Shown piece by piece: positions 23,444 to 33,900 of a DNA stretch of 35,323 nucleotides (position 1 is its first letter; each line of letters begins with the position of its first letter). Source of the DNA: an uncultured Acetatifactor sp. (GTDB taxonomy: Bacteria > Bacillota > Clostridia > Lachnospirales > Lachnospiraceae); assembly GCA_947584035.1 (NCBI GenBank), contig CANPWJ010000004.1, forward strand, positions 1-35,323, in the 5' to 3' direction. The notes under the pieces are model-generated. The model was given only the letters and a program-made list of their open reading frames with translations, did not search any database and had not been told where the DNA came from. A program made the translations under genes and the position numbers.

Positions 23444-24334
23444 ATGGCGGCAAGAGGATTGGGAAAAGGACTGGACGCTCTGATTCCAAACGCGGTAGGT
23501 GAGGCAAAGGCAAAAAAGGAAAATGCGGCCGGAGCGGAAAGCCGGGACAAGGGACCGGAGACCATTGTAAAGATTACCAAAGTAGAGCCGAACAGGGAGC
23601 AGCCTCGAAAAAATTTTGACGAGGACGCCCTGCAGGAGCTGGCGGATTCGATCAAACAATTCGGTTTATTGCAGCCCATCCTGGTGCAGGATCGGAAGGA
23701 TCATTATGAGATCATCGCGGGCGAGCGCAGGTGGAGAGCGGCGAAGCTGGCGGGATTAAAGGAAGTCCCTGTGATCATCCGCAATTATACGGAGCAGGAG
23801 ATCGTGGAGATTTCCCTGATCGAGAATATTCAGAGAGAGGACCTGAACCCCATCGAGGAGGCTCAGGCGTACAAGCGTCTGCTGGAGGAATTCCACCTGA
23901 AGCAGGACGAGGTGGCGGAGCGGGTTTCCAAGAGCCGTGCCGCCGTCACAAACTCTATCCGCCTTCTGAAGCTGAGCGACGAGGTGCAGCGGATGGTCAT
24001 TGACGAGATGATCAGCACGGGACATGCCCGGGCGCTTCTCGCTGTGGAGGATGCGGAGGAGCAGTACAGTCTGGCGCAGCAGATTTTTGACGAGAAGCTG
24101 AGCGTGCGCGACGTAGAGAAGCTGGTCAAGAATTTGCATAAACCTGCCAAGCCCAAAAAGATCGACGACAAAACCCTGCAGGCAATCTACCTGGATATCG
24201 AGGAGAAGCTGAAGCAGAGGCTGAGCACCAAGGTTTCTATCGCCTCCAAGGGGGACGGTTCCGGCAGGATCGAAATTGAATTTTACGATCACGAGGATCT
24301 GGACAGGCTGCTGGATATGATCGGCGGTAATTGA
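23444..24334 (+). CDS. parB: Chromosome-partitioning protein ParB/Spo0J
   Basis: GLGKGLDALIPN, NREQPRKNFDEDALQELADSIKQFGLLQPILV, GERRWRAAKLAGLKEVPVI, ENIQREDLNPIEEAQAYKRL. Confidence 0.97.
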   Translation: MAARGLGKGLDALIPNAVGEAKAKKENAAGAESRDKGPETIVKITKVEPNREQPRKNFDEDALQELADSIKQFGLLQPILVQDRKDHYEIIAGERRWRAAKLAGLKEVPVIIRNYTEQEIVEISLIENIQREDLNPIEEAQAYKRLLEEFHLKQDEVAERVSKSRAAVTNSIRLLKLSDEVQRMVIDEMISTGHARALLAVEDAEEQYSLAQQIFDEKLSVRDVEKLVKNLHKPAKPKKIDDKTLQAIYLDIEEKLKQRLSTKVSIASKGDGSGRIEIEFYDHEDLDRLLDMIGGN

Positions 24335-24375
24335 TTGCCCGGCAGGTTACAGAGGAAGAAGGTATAAGAGGAAAT

Positions 24376-24918
24376 ATGAATACGAAGAGTGTAATTTTGG
24401 ACCGTATTTTGAATTTGTTTGGTCTGCAATATTTTGATCTGGGATTTCTGGTGATCGGCATGGTAGTCCTTTTTATCCTCCTGCTTATTCTTTTTATCCT
24501 GCTTTTGTTGCAGATGAAAAAGGTAAAAAAGCTGAATAAGCGTCTGGACGCGCTGACGCTGGGAAAGGACGGAAGCAGTCTGGAGCAGGATATTGTGCAG
24601 CTTTTTGAGGACAATAAGTATTTTAAGGAGGTCGCCGCGGAACACAAGAAGGATATCCGCACTCTGTTTAAAAGGATGGAGTCGGCGTACCAGAAGTTTG
24701 GCCTGGTAAAGTACGATGCCTTTAACCAGATGGGAGGACAGCTTAGTTTTTGTCTCGTACTCCTGGATGAAAACAACAATGGTTTTTTGCTCAACTCGGT
24801 GCACAGCTCCGAGGGATGCTATTCCTACACGAAGGAGATTCGGCAGGGGGAGAGCGATATTTCCCTGGGAGCCGAGGAGACGGAGGCGCTGCAGATGGCT
24901 ATGGGAGAACCGTCTTAG
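24376..24918 (+). CDS. DUF4446 family membrane-anchored protein
   Basis: N-terminal TM; KYDAFNQMGGQLSFCLVLLDENNNGFLLNSVHSSEGCYSYTKEI pattern, located after parB as usual for the family; start by SD AGAGGAAAT. Confidence 0.85.
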   Translation: MNTKSVILDRILNLFGLQYFDLGFLVIGMVVLFILLLILFILLLLQMKKVKKLNKRLDALTLGKDGSSLEQDIVQLFEDNKYFKEVAAEHKKDIRTLFKRMESAYQKFGLVKYDAFNQMGGQLSFCLVLLDENNNGFLLNSVHSSEGCYSYTKEIRQGESDISLGAEETEALQMAMGEPS

Positions 24919-24970
24919 GCCGAAGGCCGCTTCGTATATGATTTATGGCGTGGAGATGATATGACAGAAA

Positions 24971-26017
24971 ATGAAAAAAAAGAGATTGGATGAACTGCAG
25001 GGAAATGAAGTACTTGCAAGGCCGCTGATGACCTGGGACTATCAGGTCATCCTTCCGGAAGGCACTGTGATCCGCAAGGAGCATATAGCAAAGATCGGTG
25101 AGCTTGGCATTTTGGAAGTGTATGTGCGGGAGGAAGGCTCCGGTGAGATCGCTTTCCTGAAATTGGATACGGAGGAAATGATCCATAAAAAGGTGCGCGA
25201 TATTCTGGAGCGCCACACCTATCACAACAACCAGGATCTGGAGGAGCTGAGCAGAACGGCGGACAATATTATCTCCACGATCCTGGAGGAGGACCAGGTG
25301 GTGGAGAAGGTCTACGATATTCGGGAGAGAAGCTCGGATATCTATGAACATTCCATCAATGTCTGTGCGATGGCCATCCTGACCGCCTTGAAATTAAAAA
25401 TTGACCGGCAGAAAATACATGACATTGGTGTCGGTTGTTTACTGCATGACATCGGGCTGCGGTACACGACTCTGAATTTTAATGAGAAGGATGTGCAGAG
25501 TCTGAACAGCCAGGAAACCGCCGAGTACAAGAAGCATCCGGTCTATGGCTATTCCACGCTGAAGGATGAGGGATGGATCTCGGATGTGAGCAAGTATATT
25601 ATCCTTCAGCACCACGAGCGGATGGACGGCTCCGGTTTTCCCCTGCATATCAGGGAGATTCCCATGGAGAGCCGCATCGTGAACGTGTGCGACGCCTTTG
25701 ACGAAATGATCTGCGGGATCACGCGGAAAAAGACGAAGGTCTACGAGGCCATCGAATATTTAAAAAGCTTCCAAAATATCAAATTTGATGGTAAAATAGT
25801 AAACGTGTTTCTCACATTCACCGCGGTGTACCCTGCCGGCAGCAAAGTGATCACCAACGAGGGGGAGCTGGCGGAGGTGGTCTCCCAGAACAGGGATTTC
25901 CAGGACAGGCCGATTATCCGCATTTTAAAGGACAAAAACGGAAATGCTGTGCGGGGGGAGAGACTGATCGACCTGGTGAAGGTCCATCACGTTTTCATCG
26001 ATAAGGTGCTGGAGTGA
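24971..26017 (+). CDS. HD-GYP domain protein (putative cyclic-di-GMP phosphodiesterase)
   Basis: EHSINVCAMA...GVGCLLHDIGLRY...KKHPVYGYSTLKDEGW...LQHHERMDGSGFP; 348 aa. Confidence 0.92.
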   Translation: MKKKRLDELQGNEVLARPLMTWDYQVILPEGTVIRKEHIAKIGELGILEVYVREEGSGEIAFLKLDTEEMIHKKVRDILERHTYHNNQDLEELSRTADNIISTILEEDQVVEKVYDIRERSSDIYEHSINVCAMAILTALKLKIDRQKIHDIGVGCLLHDIGLRYTTLNFNEKDVQSLNSQETAEYKKHPVYGYSTLKDEGWISDVSKYIILQHHERMDGSGFPLHIREIPMESRIVNVCDAFDEMICGITRKKTKVYEAIEYLKSFQNIKFDGKIVNVFLTFTAVYPAGSKVITNEGELAEVVSQNRDFQDRPIIRILKDKNGNAVRGERLIDLVKVHHVFIDKVLE

Positions 26018-26087
26018 GACAGGGCGCTTCCGCGGAAGGAAAATTGTAAAAACATGCCACGCTTTTTGTGACGGAATGGAGGATACT

Positions 26088-27377
26088 ATGATCGACATTA
26101 AATTTCTCCGGGAGAATCCGGAGGCGGTAAAGGAGAATATCCGCAAAAAATTTCAGGACGACAAGCTTCCCATGGTGGATGAGGTGATCGAGCTGGATGC
26201 AAAGAGCCGAAAGGCAAAGCAGGAGGCGGATGAGCTCCGCGCGGCGAGAAACCGTATTTCCAAGGAGATCGGCGGATTGATGGCGCAGGGAAAGAAGGAG
26301 GAGGCGGAGGCCAAGAAGGCGGAGGTAGCCGCCGGGGCTAAGCGTCTGGCCGAGCTGGAGCAGTCGGAGGAGGAGCTTCAGGAAAAGATCACCCGGATTA
26401 TGATGGTCATTCCGAATATCATAGACCCTTCCGTTCCCATCGGAAAAGACGACAGCGAGAATGTGGAGATTGAAAAATTCGGGGATCCGGTGGTTCCGGA
26501 TTTTGAGGTTCCCTACCACGCGGATATCCTGGACAGCATAAACGGGCTGGACAAGGAGAGTGCCGGGCGCACCAGCGGGAACGGCTTCTACTATCTGATC
26601 GGGGACGCCGCCAGGATCCACTCCGCCATGGTCAGCTATGCCAGAGATTTTATGATCGATAAGGGATTCACGTACTGCATCCCTCCTTTTATGATCCGCA
26701 GCAGCGTAGTCAACGGCGTGATGAGCTTCGCCGAGATGGAAGCGATGATGTACAAGATCGAGGGGGAGGATCTGTACCTGATCGGCACGTCCGAACATTC
26801 CATGATCGGTAAATTTAAAGGACAGATCGTCAACGAGGGAAGCCTTCCGATCACCATGACGTCCTATTCTCCCTGTTTCCGGAAGGAAGTAGGTTCCCAC
26901 GGGATGGAGGAGCGGGGCGTGTACCGGGTGCACCAGTTTGAAAAGCAGGAAATGGTAGTGCTCTGCAAGCCGGAGGACTCGATGGAGTGGTACAATAAAA
27001 TGTGGTCCTACACCGTAGAATTTTTCCGGAGCCTGGATATCCCTGTCCGCACGCTGGAATGCTGCAGCGGCGACCTGGCGGATCTGAAGGTAAAATCCTG
27101 CGACGTGGAGGCGTGGAGCCCCCGGCAGAAAAAATATTTTGAGGTGGGTTCCTGCTCCACTCTGGGCGACGCCCAGGCGAGACGTCTCGGCATCCGCACC
27201 AAAGGGGAAAATGGAACATACTTTGTGCATACCTTAAATAATACGGTGCTTGCAACCCCCAGAGGGCTGATCGCGTTTCTGGAAAATAACGTGAACGCGG
27301 ACGGGAGCATCCGCATCCCGGAGGCGCTGCGCCCCTACATGGGCGGGAAGGAAAAGATCGAACCCAGACGCGGGTAA
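26088..27377 (+). CDS. serS: Seryl-tRNA synthetase
   Basis: MIDIKFLRENPEAVKENIRKKF; class II motifs incl. FRKEVGSHG...RGVYRVHQFEKQEMV; SD TGGAGG; track start at 26076. Confidence 0.96.
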   Translation: MIDIKFLRENPEAVKENIRKKFQDDKLPMVDEVIELDAKSRKAKQEADELRAARNRISKEIGGLMAQGKKEEAEAKKAEVAAGAKRLAELEQSEEELQEKITRIMMVIPNIIDPSVPIGKDDSENVEIEKFGDPVVPDFEVPYHADILDSINGLDKESAGRTSGNGFYYLIGDAARIHSAMVSYARDFMIDKGFTYCIPPFMIRSSVVNGVMSFAEMEAMMYKIEGEDLYLIGTSEHSMIGKFKGQIVNEGSLPITMTSYSPCFRKEVGSHGMEERGVYRVHQFEKQEMVVLCKPEDSMEWYNKMWSYTVEFFRSLDIPVRTLECCSGDLADLKVKSCDVEAWSPRQKKYFEVGSCSTLGDAQARRLGIRTKGENGTYFVHTLNNTVLATPRGLIAFLENNVNADGSIRIPEALRPYMGGKEKIEPRRG

Positions 27378-27428
27378 GAAACCGGAAAGAGCAGATTGTC
27401 TGAAGATGGTCGGGCAAAGGGAAAGAAG

Positions 27429-28328
27429 GTGAAATTTTTGCATAGATTTCTAAGGGCTATCGGTTTTAGTACACTCACGGACAGGAAGCGGCTGAGAGAC
27501 CTTTTGACGGATGTCATTATGAACGCGGATCAGAGGGGCTACACTATCAATGAAGAGGATGTGATGTTGGGGGAATTTAGCAGAAATTTCGCTGACAGTG
27601 TGGGGATCTCCGTATGCGGCGAGTTTGACGAGGATGATAAATTTATCTATGATTATTATTACCCTTATCTGACCGGCAGCGGCATCACCAGCTATGAGGA
27701 TGTGTCGGTGGAGCGCCATGCCGCCAAGGATTCCTATGCCGGCGTCTGCGATGACGTGAAGGTGGGGATTTCCCTGATCTTTTATCTCAGGAATCATATT
27801 TCCTATGTGAGAGCGCAGTCCGCGGGGCTTTTGCCGATCCGCGGCACGACGCTGACCCTCTCCGCTCTGTCCGTGAGCGGCACGATTATGATGCCGATCC
27901 TGAAGGATGAGGAGCAGAAGCAGAGGGTACAGAGAGATTCCGTAAACAGGCGGAATCTTCTGGCTGCCGCCAGAAAGGGCGATGAGGATGCCATAGAAAC
28001 CCTGACTCTGGAGGACATGGATATGTACTCCACCATCTCCCGCAAGATCCAGAAGGAGGATATCTTCAGTCTGGTAGATACGTATTTTATGCCTTACGGC
28101 GTAGAATGTGATCAGTACTCCGTGCTGGGAGAGATCGTCGGGATGCGCATGGCCACCAATGAGATCACCGGGGAAAAAATTTATATTTTAACAATTTGCT
28201 GTAATGAATTGACATTTGACGTAAGTATCAATATAATAGACTTATTCGGTGAGCCGCAGGTAGGACGGCGCTTTAAGGGTGTCATCTGGCTGCAGGGCCG
28301 CATCAATTTCCCGGAGGAAAGCCTGTGA
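27429..28328 (+). CDS. DUF3881-like protein of unknown function
   Basis: About 299 aa from a GTG start (27429) preceded by AAAGGGAAAG; ORF open from ATG 27396. LRAIGFSTLTDRKRLRDLLTDVI... Family assignment from memory of the pattern only. Confidence 0.65.
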   Translation: MKFLHRFLRAIGFSTLTDRKRLRDLLTDVIMNADQRGYTINEEDVMLGEFSRNFADSVGISVCGEFDEDDKFIYDYYYPYLTGSGITSYEDVSVERHAAKDSYAGVCDDVKVGISLIFYLRNHISYVRAQSAGLLPIRGTTLTLSALSVSGTIMMPILKDEEQKQRVQRDSVNRRNLLAAARKGDEDAIETLTLEDMDMYSTISRKIQKEDIFSLVDTYFMPYGVECDQYSVLGEIVGMRMATNEITGEKIYILTICCNELTFDVSINIIDLFGEPQVGRRFKGVIWLQGRINFPEESL

Positions 28329-28359
28329 TTGCAGGACGGCTCCATTTCCGGGGGAAGAA

Positions 28360-28431
28360 GTTCCCGTAGTTAAGTGGATATAACACGCCCCTCCTAAGGG
28401 TGAATCGGCAGTTCGACTCTGCCCGGGAACG
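28360..28431 (+). tRNA. tRNA-Arg (anticodon CCT), CCA not encoded
   Basis: Full cloverleaf: GTTCCCG/CGGGAAC acceptor, GTTA/TAAC D-stem, CGCCC-CTCCTAA-GGGTG anticodon arm, GGCAG-TTCGACT-CTGCC T-arm. Confidence 0.95.
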
Positions 28432-28433
28432 TG

Positions 28434-28468
28434 AAAGCATTGGAAGCTTTGATTTCCAATGCTTTTTT
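28434..28468 (+). terminator. Intrinsic terminator of the tRNA-Arg unit
   Basis: AAAGCATTGGAA (28434-28445) / TTCCAATGCTTT (28454-28465) 12-bp stem, 8-nt loop, T-run to 28468. Confidence 0.88.
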
Positions 28469-28498
28469 GTAAAAAGATTTTATACCGAGGTGAGGGAA

Positions 28499-30991
28499 AT
28501 GGCTAAGGAAAGCCAGAAAACCGTTGAAGAAAGCAATTTTATGGTCAAGATTGCCACCTTCATTGTAGACAGACGCAACTTGTTCTTTTTGCTGTTTGGC
28601 ATCGCGATTATCTTCTCACTGGTCTCCATGAACTGGGTCAGCGTGGAAAATGCCATGTCAGCGTACCTTCCAGACACCACCGAGACGAGGCAGGGACTCG
28701 ATCGGATGGAGGAGCAGTTTATTACATACGGCACCGCACAGGTGATGGTGACCAACATCTCCTACGATACGGCGGAAATGCTGTCGGAGCGGATCGAGGA
28801 TCTGGACGAAGTGATCATGCTGGACTTTGACAATTCCACGGATCACTATAATAATTTTTCGGCGCTGTATGATGTGACCTTCGGGTATGACGAGAAGGAC
28901 GAACGGGCGTTGGAAGCCCTGGACAAGGTGAAGGATCTGCTGTCCGGGTACGATCTGTATGTGTCTACCAGCATGGGGGACGCTTCCGCGGAACAGATCG
29001 CCAGCGAGATGCAGGTGATCAGCGTTCTGGTGGCGATCGTAGTCGTCTCCGTGCTGCTCTTTACCTCCCAGACATGGGCGGAGGTTCCGGTTCTTTTACT
29101 GACGTTCATCGCGGCTGCGTTGATTACAAAGGGTACCAATTTCTTTATGGGGACGATCTCTTTCGTGTCCAATTCTGTGACGATCGTGCTGCAGCTCGCG
29201 CTTTCCATTGACTATGCGGTAATTTTCTGTAACCGATATAAAGAGGAGCATCAGAAGCTTCCCATCCGGGAGGCGGATATTGTTGCGCTCAGCAAGGCCA
29301 TCCCGGAGATCTCTTCCAGCTCTCTGACCACCATCGGCGGTCTGATCGCCATGATGTTCATGCAGTTCGGCATCGGAAGCGATATGGCCCTCTGTCTGAT
29401 CCGCGCGATCCTGCTCAGTCTGCTGGCAGTATTTCTGCTGATGCCGGGGCTGATCATGCTGTTTGGCAAAGCGATGGATAAGACGCACCACAAGAGCTTC
29501 ATCCCCCAGATACCGTTTGTGGGAAAATTTGCCTACAAGACCCGCTACATCATGCCGCCGCTCTTTCTGGTGCTGATCGTGGCGGCTTATCTGGTTTCCT
29601 CCCACTGTCCGTATGTATATGGATACTCCATGCTGGAAACCCCGGTGAAGAGCGATGCCATGGTCGTGGACGAAATGATCGAGGAAAGCTTCGGTTCCTC
29701 CAACATGGTAGCGATGGTGGTTCCGGCAGGAAATTACGAGAAGGAGAAGGCCCTTCTCCAGGAGCTGGATGCGCGGGAAGAAATCGATTATACCATGGGC
29801 CTTTCCAATATCGAGGCCATGGACGGGTATATGCTCACGGATAAGCTCACGCCAAGGGAGCTGTCCGAGCTTTTGGAGCTGGATTATGAGATATCGGAAG
29901 TACTGTATATGGCGTATGCGGTCAACGATGAGAATTACGCCAAGATCATCAACGGTCTTTCCACCTACAGTGTGCCGCTGATCGATATGGTCATGTTCCT
30001 CTATGACGAGGTGGAGGAGGGGTACGTGACTCTGGACGATGAGACTATGGAGACCCTGGAGGATGCCCATACACAGATGCAGATCGCTCTGAATCAGCTT
30101 CAGGGCGAGGATTACAGCCGTATGTTAATCTACCTGAACCTTCCGGAGGAAGGAGATGAGACCTTCCGCTTCCTGGATGAGATGCACACCATCGCCAACC
30201 GGTACTACGAGGACGCCACCATCCTGATCCCCGGGGAGGCTACCAGCCAGTACGATCTGTATAAGACCTTCCAGACGGATAACACGGTGGTAAATGTGGT
30301 GTCCATCCTGGCCGTGCTGGTGGTGCTTCTGTTTACCTTCCGGTCGGCGGGGATGCCGGTGCTCCTGATCCTGATCATTCAGGGGGCCATCTGGGTCAAC
30401 TTCTCGTTTCCGGCCGTCCAGCAGAAGAACCTGTTCTTTATGAGTTACCTGATCGTCAGCTCCATCCAGATGGGCGCCAACATCGACTACGCCATCGTCA
30501 TTTCGGGCAGATTTATGGAGCTGAAAGACAAGATGTCCAAGAAGGACGCGATCATTGAGACCATGAACTTTGCCTTTCCCACCATTGTGACCTCCGGCTC
30601 CATGCTGGCGCTGGCCGGGATCTTCATTGGCATGATGTCCTCCGACGGCGCTATCTGCGGCATCGGTCAATGCCTGGGGCGGGGCACGATCCTTTCCATC
30701 ATTATCGTTATGTTTGTGCTGCCCCAGATCCTGCTGTTGGGAGAGAAGATCATTGACAGGACCTCCTTCGCGGTATCCCTTCCTCTGAAGCTGGAAAAGA
30801 CGTCGGGACTGATGCGGGTGGACGGCATTGTCCAGGGACAGATCAACGGAACGGTCTTTGGCGAGATGCACGGATTTGTGCGCGGCGAGGCAAACCTGCT
30901 TGTGAATATGGGAAAAACGGAACAGCGCGAGGATGACGGAAGCGATCTGGAGGAGCTGGCACGGGAAGAGAAGGGGGATGAGAAGGAATGA
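28499..30991 (+). CDS. MMPL/RND-superfamily transporter
   Basis: Two copies of MMPL-like TM blocks (LALSIDYAVIFCNRYKEE; SSIQMGANIDYAIVISGRFMELKDKM). Start MAKESQ at 28499 with SD GAGGTGAGGG; the track start 28400 lies inside the tRNA. Confidence 0.93.
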   Translation: MAKESQKTVEESNFMVKIATFIVDRRNLFFLLFGIAIIFSLVSMNWVSVENAMSAYLPDTTETRQGLDRMEEQFITYGTAQVMVTNISYDTAEMLSERIEDLDEVIMLDFDNSTDHYNNFSALYDVTFGYDEKDERALEALDKVKDLLSGYDLYVSTSMGDASAEQIASEMQVISVLVAIVVVSVLLFTSQTWAEVPVLLLTFIAAALITKGTNFFMGTISFVSNSVTIVLQLALSIDYAVIFCNRYKEEHQKLPIREADIVALSKAIPEISSSSLTTIGGLIAMMFMQFGIGSDMALCLIRAILLSLLAVFLLMPGLIMLFGKAMDKTHHKSFIPQIPFVGKFAYKTRYIMPPLFLVLIVAAYLVSSHCPYVYGYSMLETPVKSDAMVVDEMIEESFGSSNMVAMVVPAGNYEKEKALLQELDAREEIDYTMGLSNIEAMDGYMLTDKLTPRELSELLELDYEISEVLYMAYAVNDENYAKIINGLSTYSVPLIDMVMFLYDEVEEGYVTLDDETMETLEDAHTQMQIALNQLQGEDYSRMLIYLNLPEEGDETFRFLDEMHTIANRYYEDATILIPGEATSQYDLYKTFQTDNTVVNVVSILAVLVVLLFTFRSAGMPVLLILIIQGAIWVNFSFPAVQQKNLFFMSYLIVSSIQMGANIDYAIVISGRFMELKDKMSKKDAIIETMNFAFPTIVTSGSMLALAGIFIGMMSSDGAICGIGQCLGRGTILSIIIVMFVLPQILLLGEKIIDRTSFAVSLPLKLEKTSGLMRVDGIVQGQINGTVFGEMHGFVRGEANLLVNMGKTEQREDDGSDLEELAREEKGDEKE
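30824..30895 (+). repeat. 12-bp/tetrapeptide-phased coding repeat in MMPL C-terminal tail (GIVQ GQIN GTVF GEMH GFVR GEAN)
   Basis: Six consecutive 12-bp units each beginning with a Gly codon and with a mostly hydrophobic third residue. Confidence 0.7.
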
Positions 30992-33900
30992 GAGCGGCGA
31001 AAAAGATATCCCTTGTACTGACAATGGCTCTGCTGTGCAGTCTGCTTCCGGATGGAAGGCTTACCCTGGCCGCGGAGGAAAGCACATCCTCCGCTTCGGC
31101 AGGTGGCGCTGATACCGCGGAGGAAGCTCCCGATACGGAGACTCTGGAGATCCGCACAGCCGAAGAATTTTTAGAGTTTGTGGCAAACTGTTATATTGAC
31201 GGATGGTCCGGAAACCGGAGAGTGGTTCTGAAGGAGGACATCGATCTGTCGGAGGAGGAATGTCCGATGATCCCTGTGTTTGCGGGAACCTTCGACGGGG
31301 AGGGACATACGATCTCAGGCTTTTACAGCGAAAACAATGAGTACCTGGCTGGATTGTTCCGGTATATCGAAGCGGACGGGGTAGTCAAAAACCTCAACCT
31401 GAAGGGCTCGGTCACCGGAACGGAGGAGGAGGCATACCTGGGGGGGCTCTGCGGCGTGAACTACGGCACGATCCGAAACTGCAGCTTTCAGGGGATCGTG
31501 AGCGGCAGGAACAAGGTGGGAGCGATCGCCGGGGCCAACGAGAGCAGCGGAACCATCAGCAACTGCACGGTCAAGGGGCGCATCACCGGATATTATATGA
31601 CAGGCGGTGTTGTGGGGGCAAACTACGGCACTGTGAATTCCTGCAAAAATTTTTCTAAGATCAACAACGACAGCGAGTGGGTGGAGGAGGATGACGAGAT
31701 CGGCGTAGGCATCTTTCTCAGTATCAATATCTCCGAGGATCAGGCGGAGCTCTACAGCGGGGTGGACACCGGCGGGATCGCCGGGTATTCCAGCGGGACG
31801 ATCTCCCGGTGTGTCAATTACGGCAGGATCGGCTATGAGCACACCGGCTACAACATCGGGGGGATCGCCGGCAGACAGGTGGGAAATGTCCTGCTCTGTA
31901 CCAACGACGGAAGCGTATACGGAAAAAAGGATGTGGGCGGTATCGTCGGACAGATGGAGCCCTACATCGAAGTGAGCGAGGCGGAGTCCCTGCGGAACGC
32001 GGTCAACAAGCTCCACGACCTCATTGATAAGACGCTGGACGATGTACAGAAGGAAAAAGATGTGGTCAAGACGGATTTTGACGCTCTGACCACTTACAGC
32101 GAAAATGCGCTGAATGTGGGAAACGCCATGGCGGATCAGATAGCTGATTTCGCGGACACCAATATGGAGCAGGTCCGGATCCTGGAGGAGCGCAAGGATC
32201 ACGTGACGGATTCTCTGCCGGGCATTGTGGACAATGTGTCCTCGGCGCAGGATTCCTATGGAAAGGTTGGCGATTCCCTGCGCGAAGCGGCAGGGGGGCT
32301 GATTGACGGCGTCAGCGGAGGGGATCTCTCCCAGACCACCGAGAACCTGTCGAAGGCGGCAGATCATCTGCACGATGTATCGGATTCCCTGAAGGCAGCC
32401 GCCGGCGGAGCCAGGGATGTGGTGGATTATGTCAACTCCCAGCCGGATGTCCAGTTTGTGGCTCTGGATGAGCAATTCCACAACAATCAGGAAAATCTTC
32501 ACACCCAGCTGATCGGGGTATCCGACAGCCTGCAGCGGCTGAGTGAAAACGCGTCCGCTTACTCGAAGGTGGTAAACGAAGATCTGCGGGCGGTAAACGA
32601 CCAGCTGAACGTAGTGTTTAACCTGCTGGCGGATCATCTGTCGGATTATGGAGACTTCAGCGTGGAGGAGATGTACGAGGAGGTTTCGGACGAGGATATC
32701 GAATCCATCACGATCGGAAGGGCGGACAGCTGCACCAACACCGGCGTGGTCAAGGGAGATATCCATATCGGCGGTATCGCGGGAGCGATGTCGATCGATG
32801 ACGAGGATCCGGAGGACAACGCGGCAGAACATATAAAGTATGAGGTCGGCAGACATTTTATCACCAACTGCGCGGTGGTTGACTGTGTGAACGATGGCTA
32901 TGTGTCCGCCAAGAAGGATGGGGCCGGCGGCATCGTGGGTTATATGGAGCACGGCATTGTGTCCGGCTCGGAGGGCTACGGAGAAGTGGAGAGCACCGAG
33001 GGCGGCTATGTGGGAGGTATCTGCGGAGAGTCCCAGACGGTTCTGCGCCAGTGCTACGCGCTCTGCTCCGTGTCCGGCGGCCGGAATGTAGGAGGGATCG
33101 CCGGTTACGCGGATACGTTGAAGGACTGCAGGGCCATCGTAAATCTGGAATCCTCCGGCAGCAGCAGAGGCTCTATTGCGGGACAGATCGCCTCTTACGA
33201 AAATCTGTGGAAGAACGGAGGAGAAGAGGCGAAGGTCTGCCGGAATTATTATGTGGGCGATGAGGTTCACGGCATAGACGACGTCAGCTACGTGGGCGCC
33301 GCGGAGCCCATTGAATACGCGGATCTGCTGGCGGAGGAGGGGCTTCCCTCGGAGTTTCGCCATCTGAAGGTCATGTACCGCGTGGAGGATACCTTCCTCG
33401 GCTCCCAGGAGGTTGCCTACGGAGAAAGCCTGGCCGATCTCAAATATCCCAAGATCCCGGAGCGGGAGGGCTGTTACGGGGTATGGCCGGATTATTCCGA
33501 CCAGGTGATGAAGGGAAACCTGGTGATCGAGGGCGAATACAAAGATAATGTGACGGTGGTGGAGAGCGACCAGAGGGCGCTCTTACAGAGCGGGAAGGAA
33601 TTGGAATTGGAGGATCGGCCGCTGGCGCTGGTGGAGCAGACCTTTACGGAGGACACGGTGCTGAAGGTTGACATCCAGGACGTGGAGCCCCCGCAGAATG
33701 TGTCCGGCAGGGAGAACATGGTGTATCACATTTCCCTGGAAAACGGCGGAGTGGCTCCGGGGGAGGTCTTTGCCGTCAGGATCCTGAATCCGTACAAGAA
33801 CGCGGAGGTATGGGGCTTTCTAAACGGCGAATGGACGAAGCTGGAAAAGAAGGAGAGGGGACAGTACCTGCAGGTGGATATGACCGGGGAGGAAGCGGTC

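Noticed and set aside
26018-26087. T-box leader for serS
   Set aside because: The gap between HD-GYP stop and serS start is too short and lacks T-box consensus.
28400-28498. Extended N-terminus of the MMPL ORF in the track
   Set aside because: Starts within the tRNA-Arg gene and crosses its terminator; a strong SD supports start at 28499.
31315-33363. 682-aa minus-strand ORF opposite the GLUG protein gene
   Set aside because: Complement of repetitive GLUG codons; the plus-strand gene has signal peptide, repeats and TM anchor.
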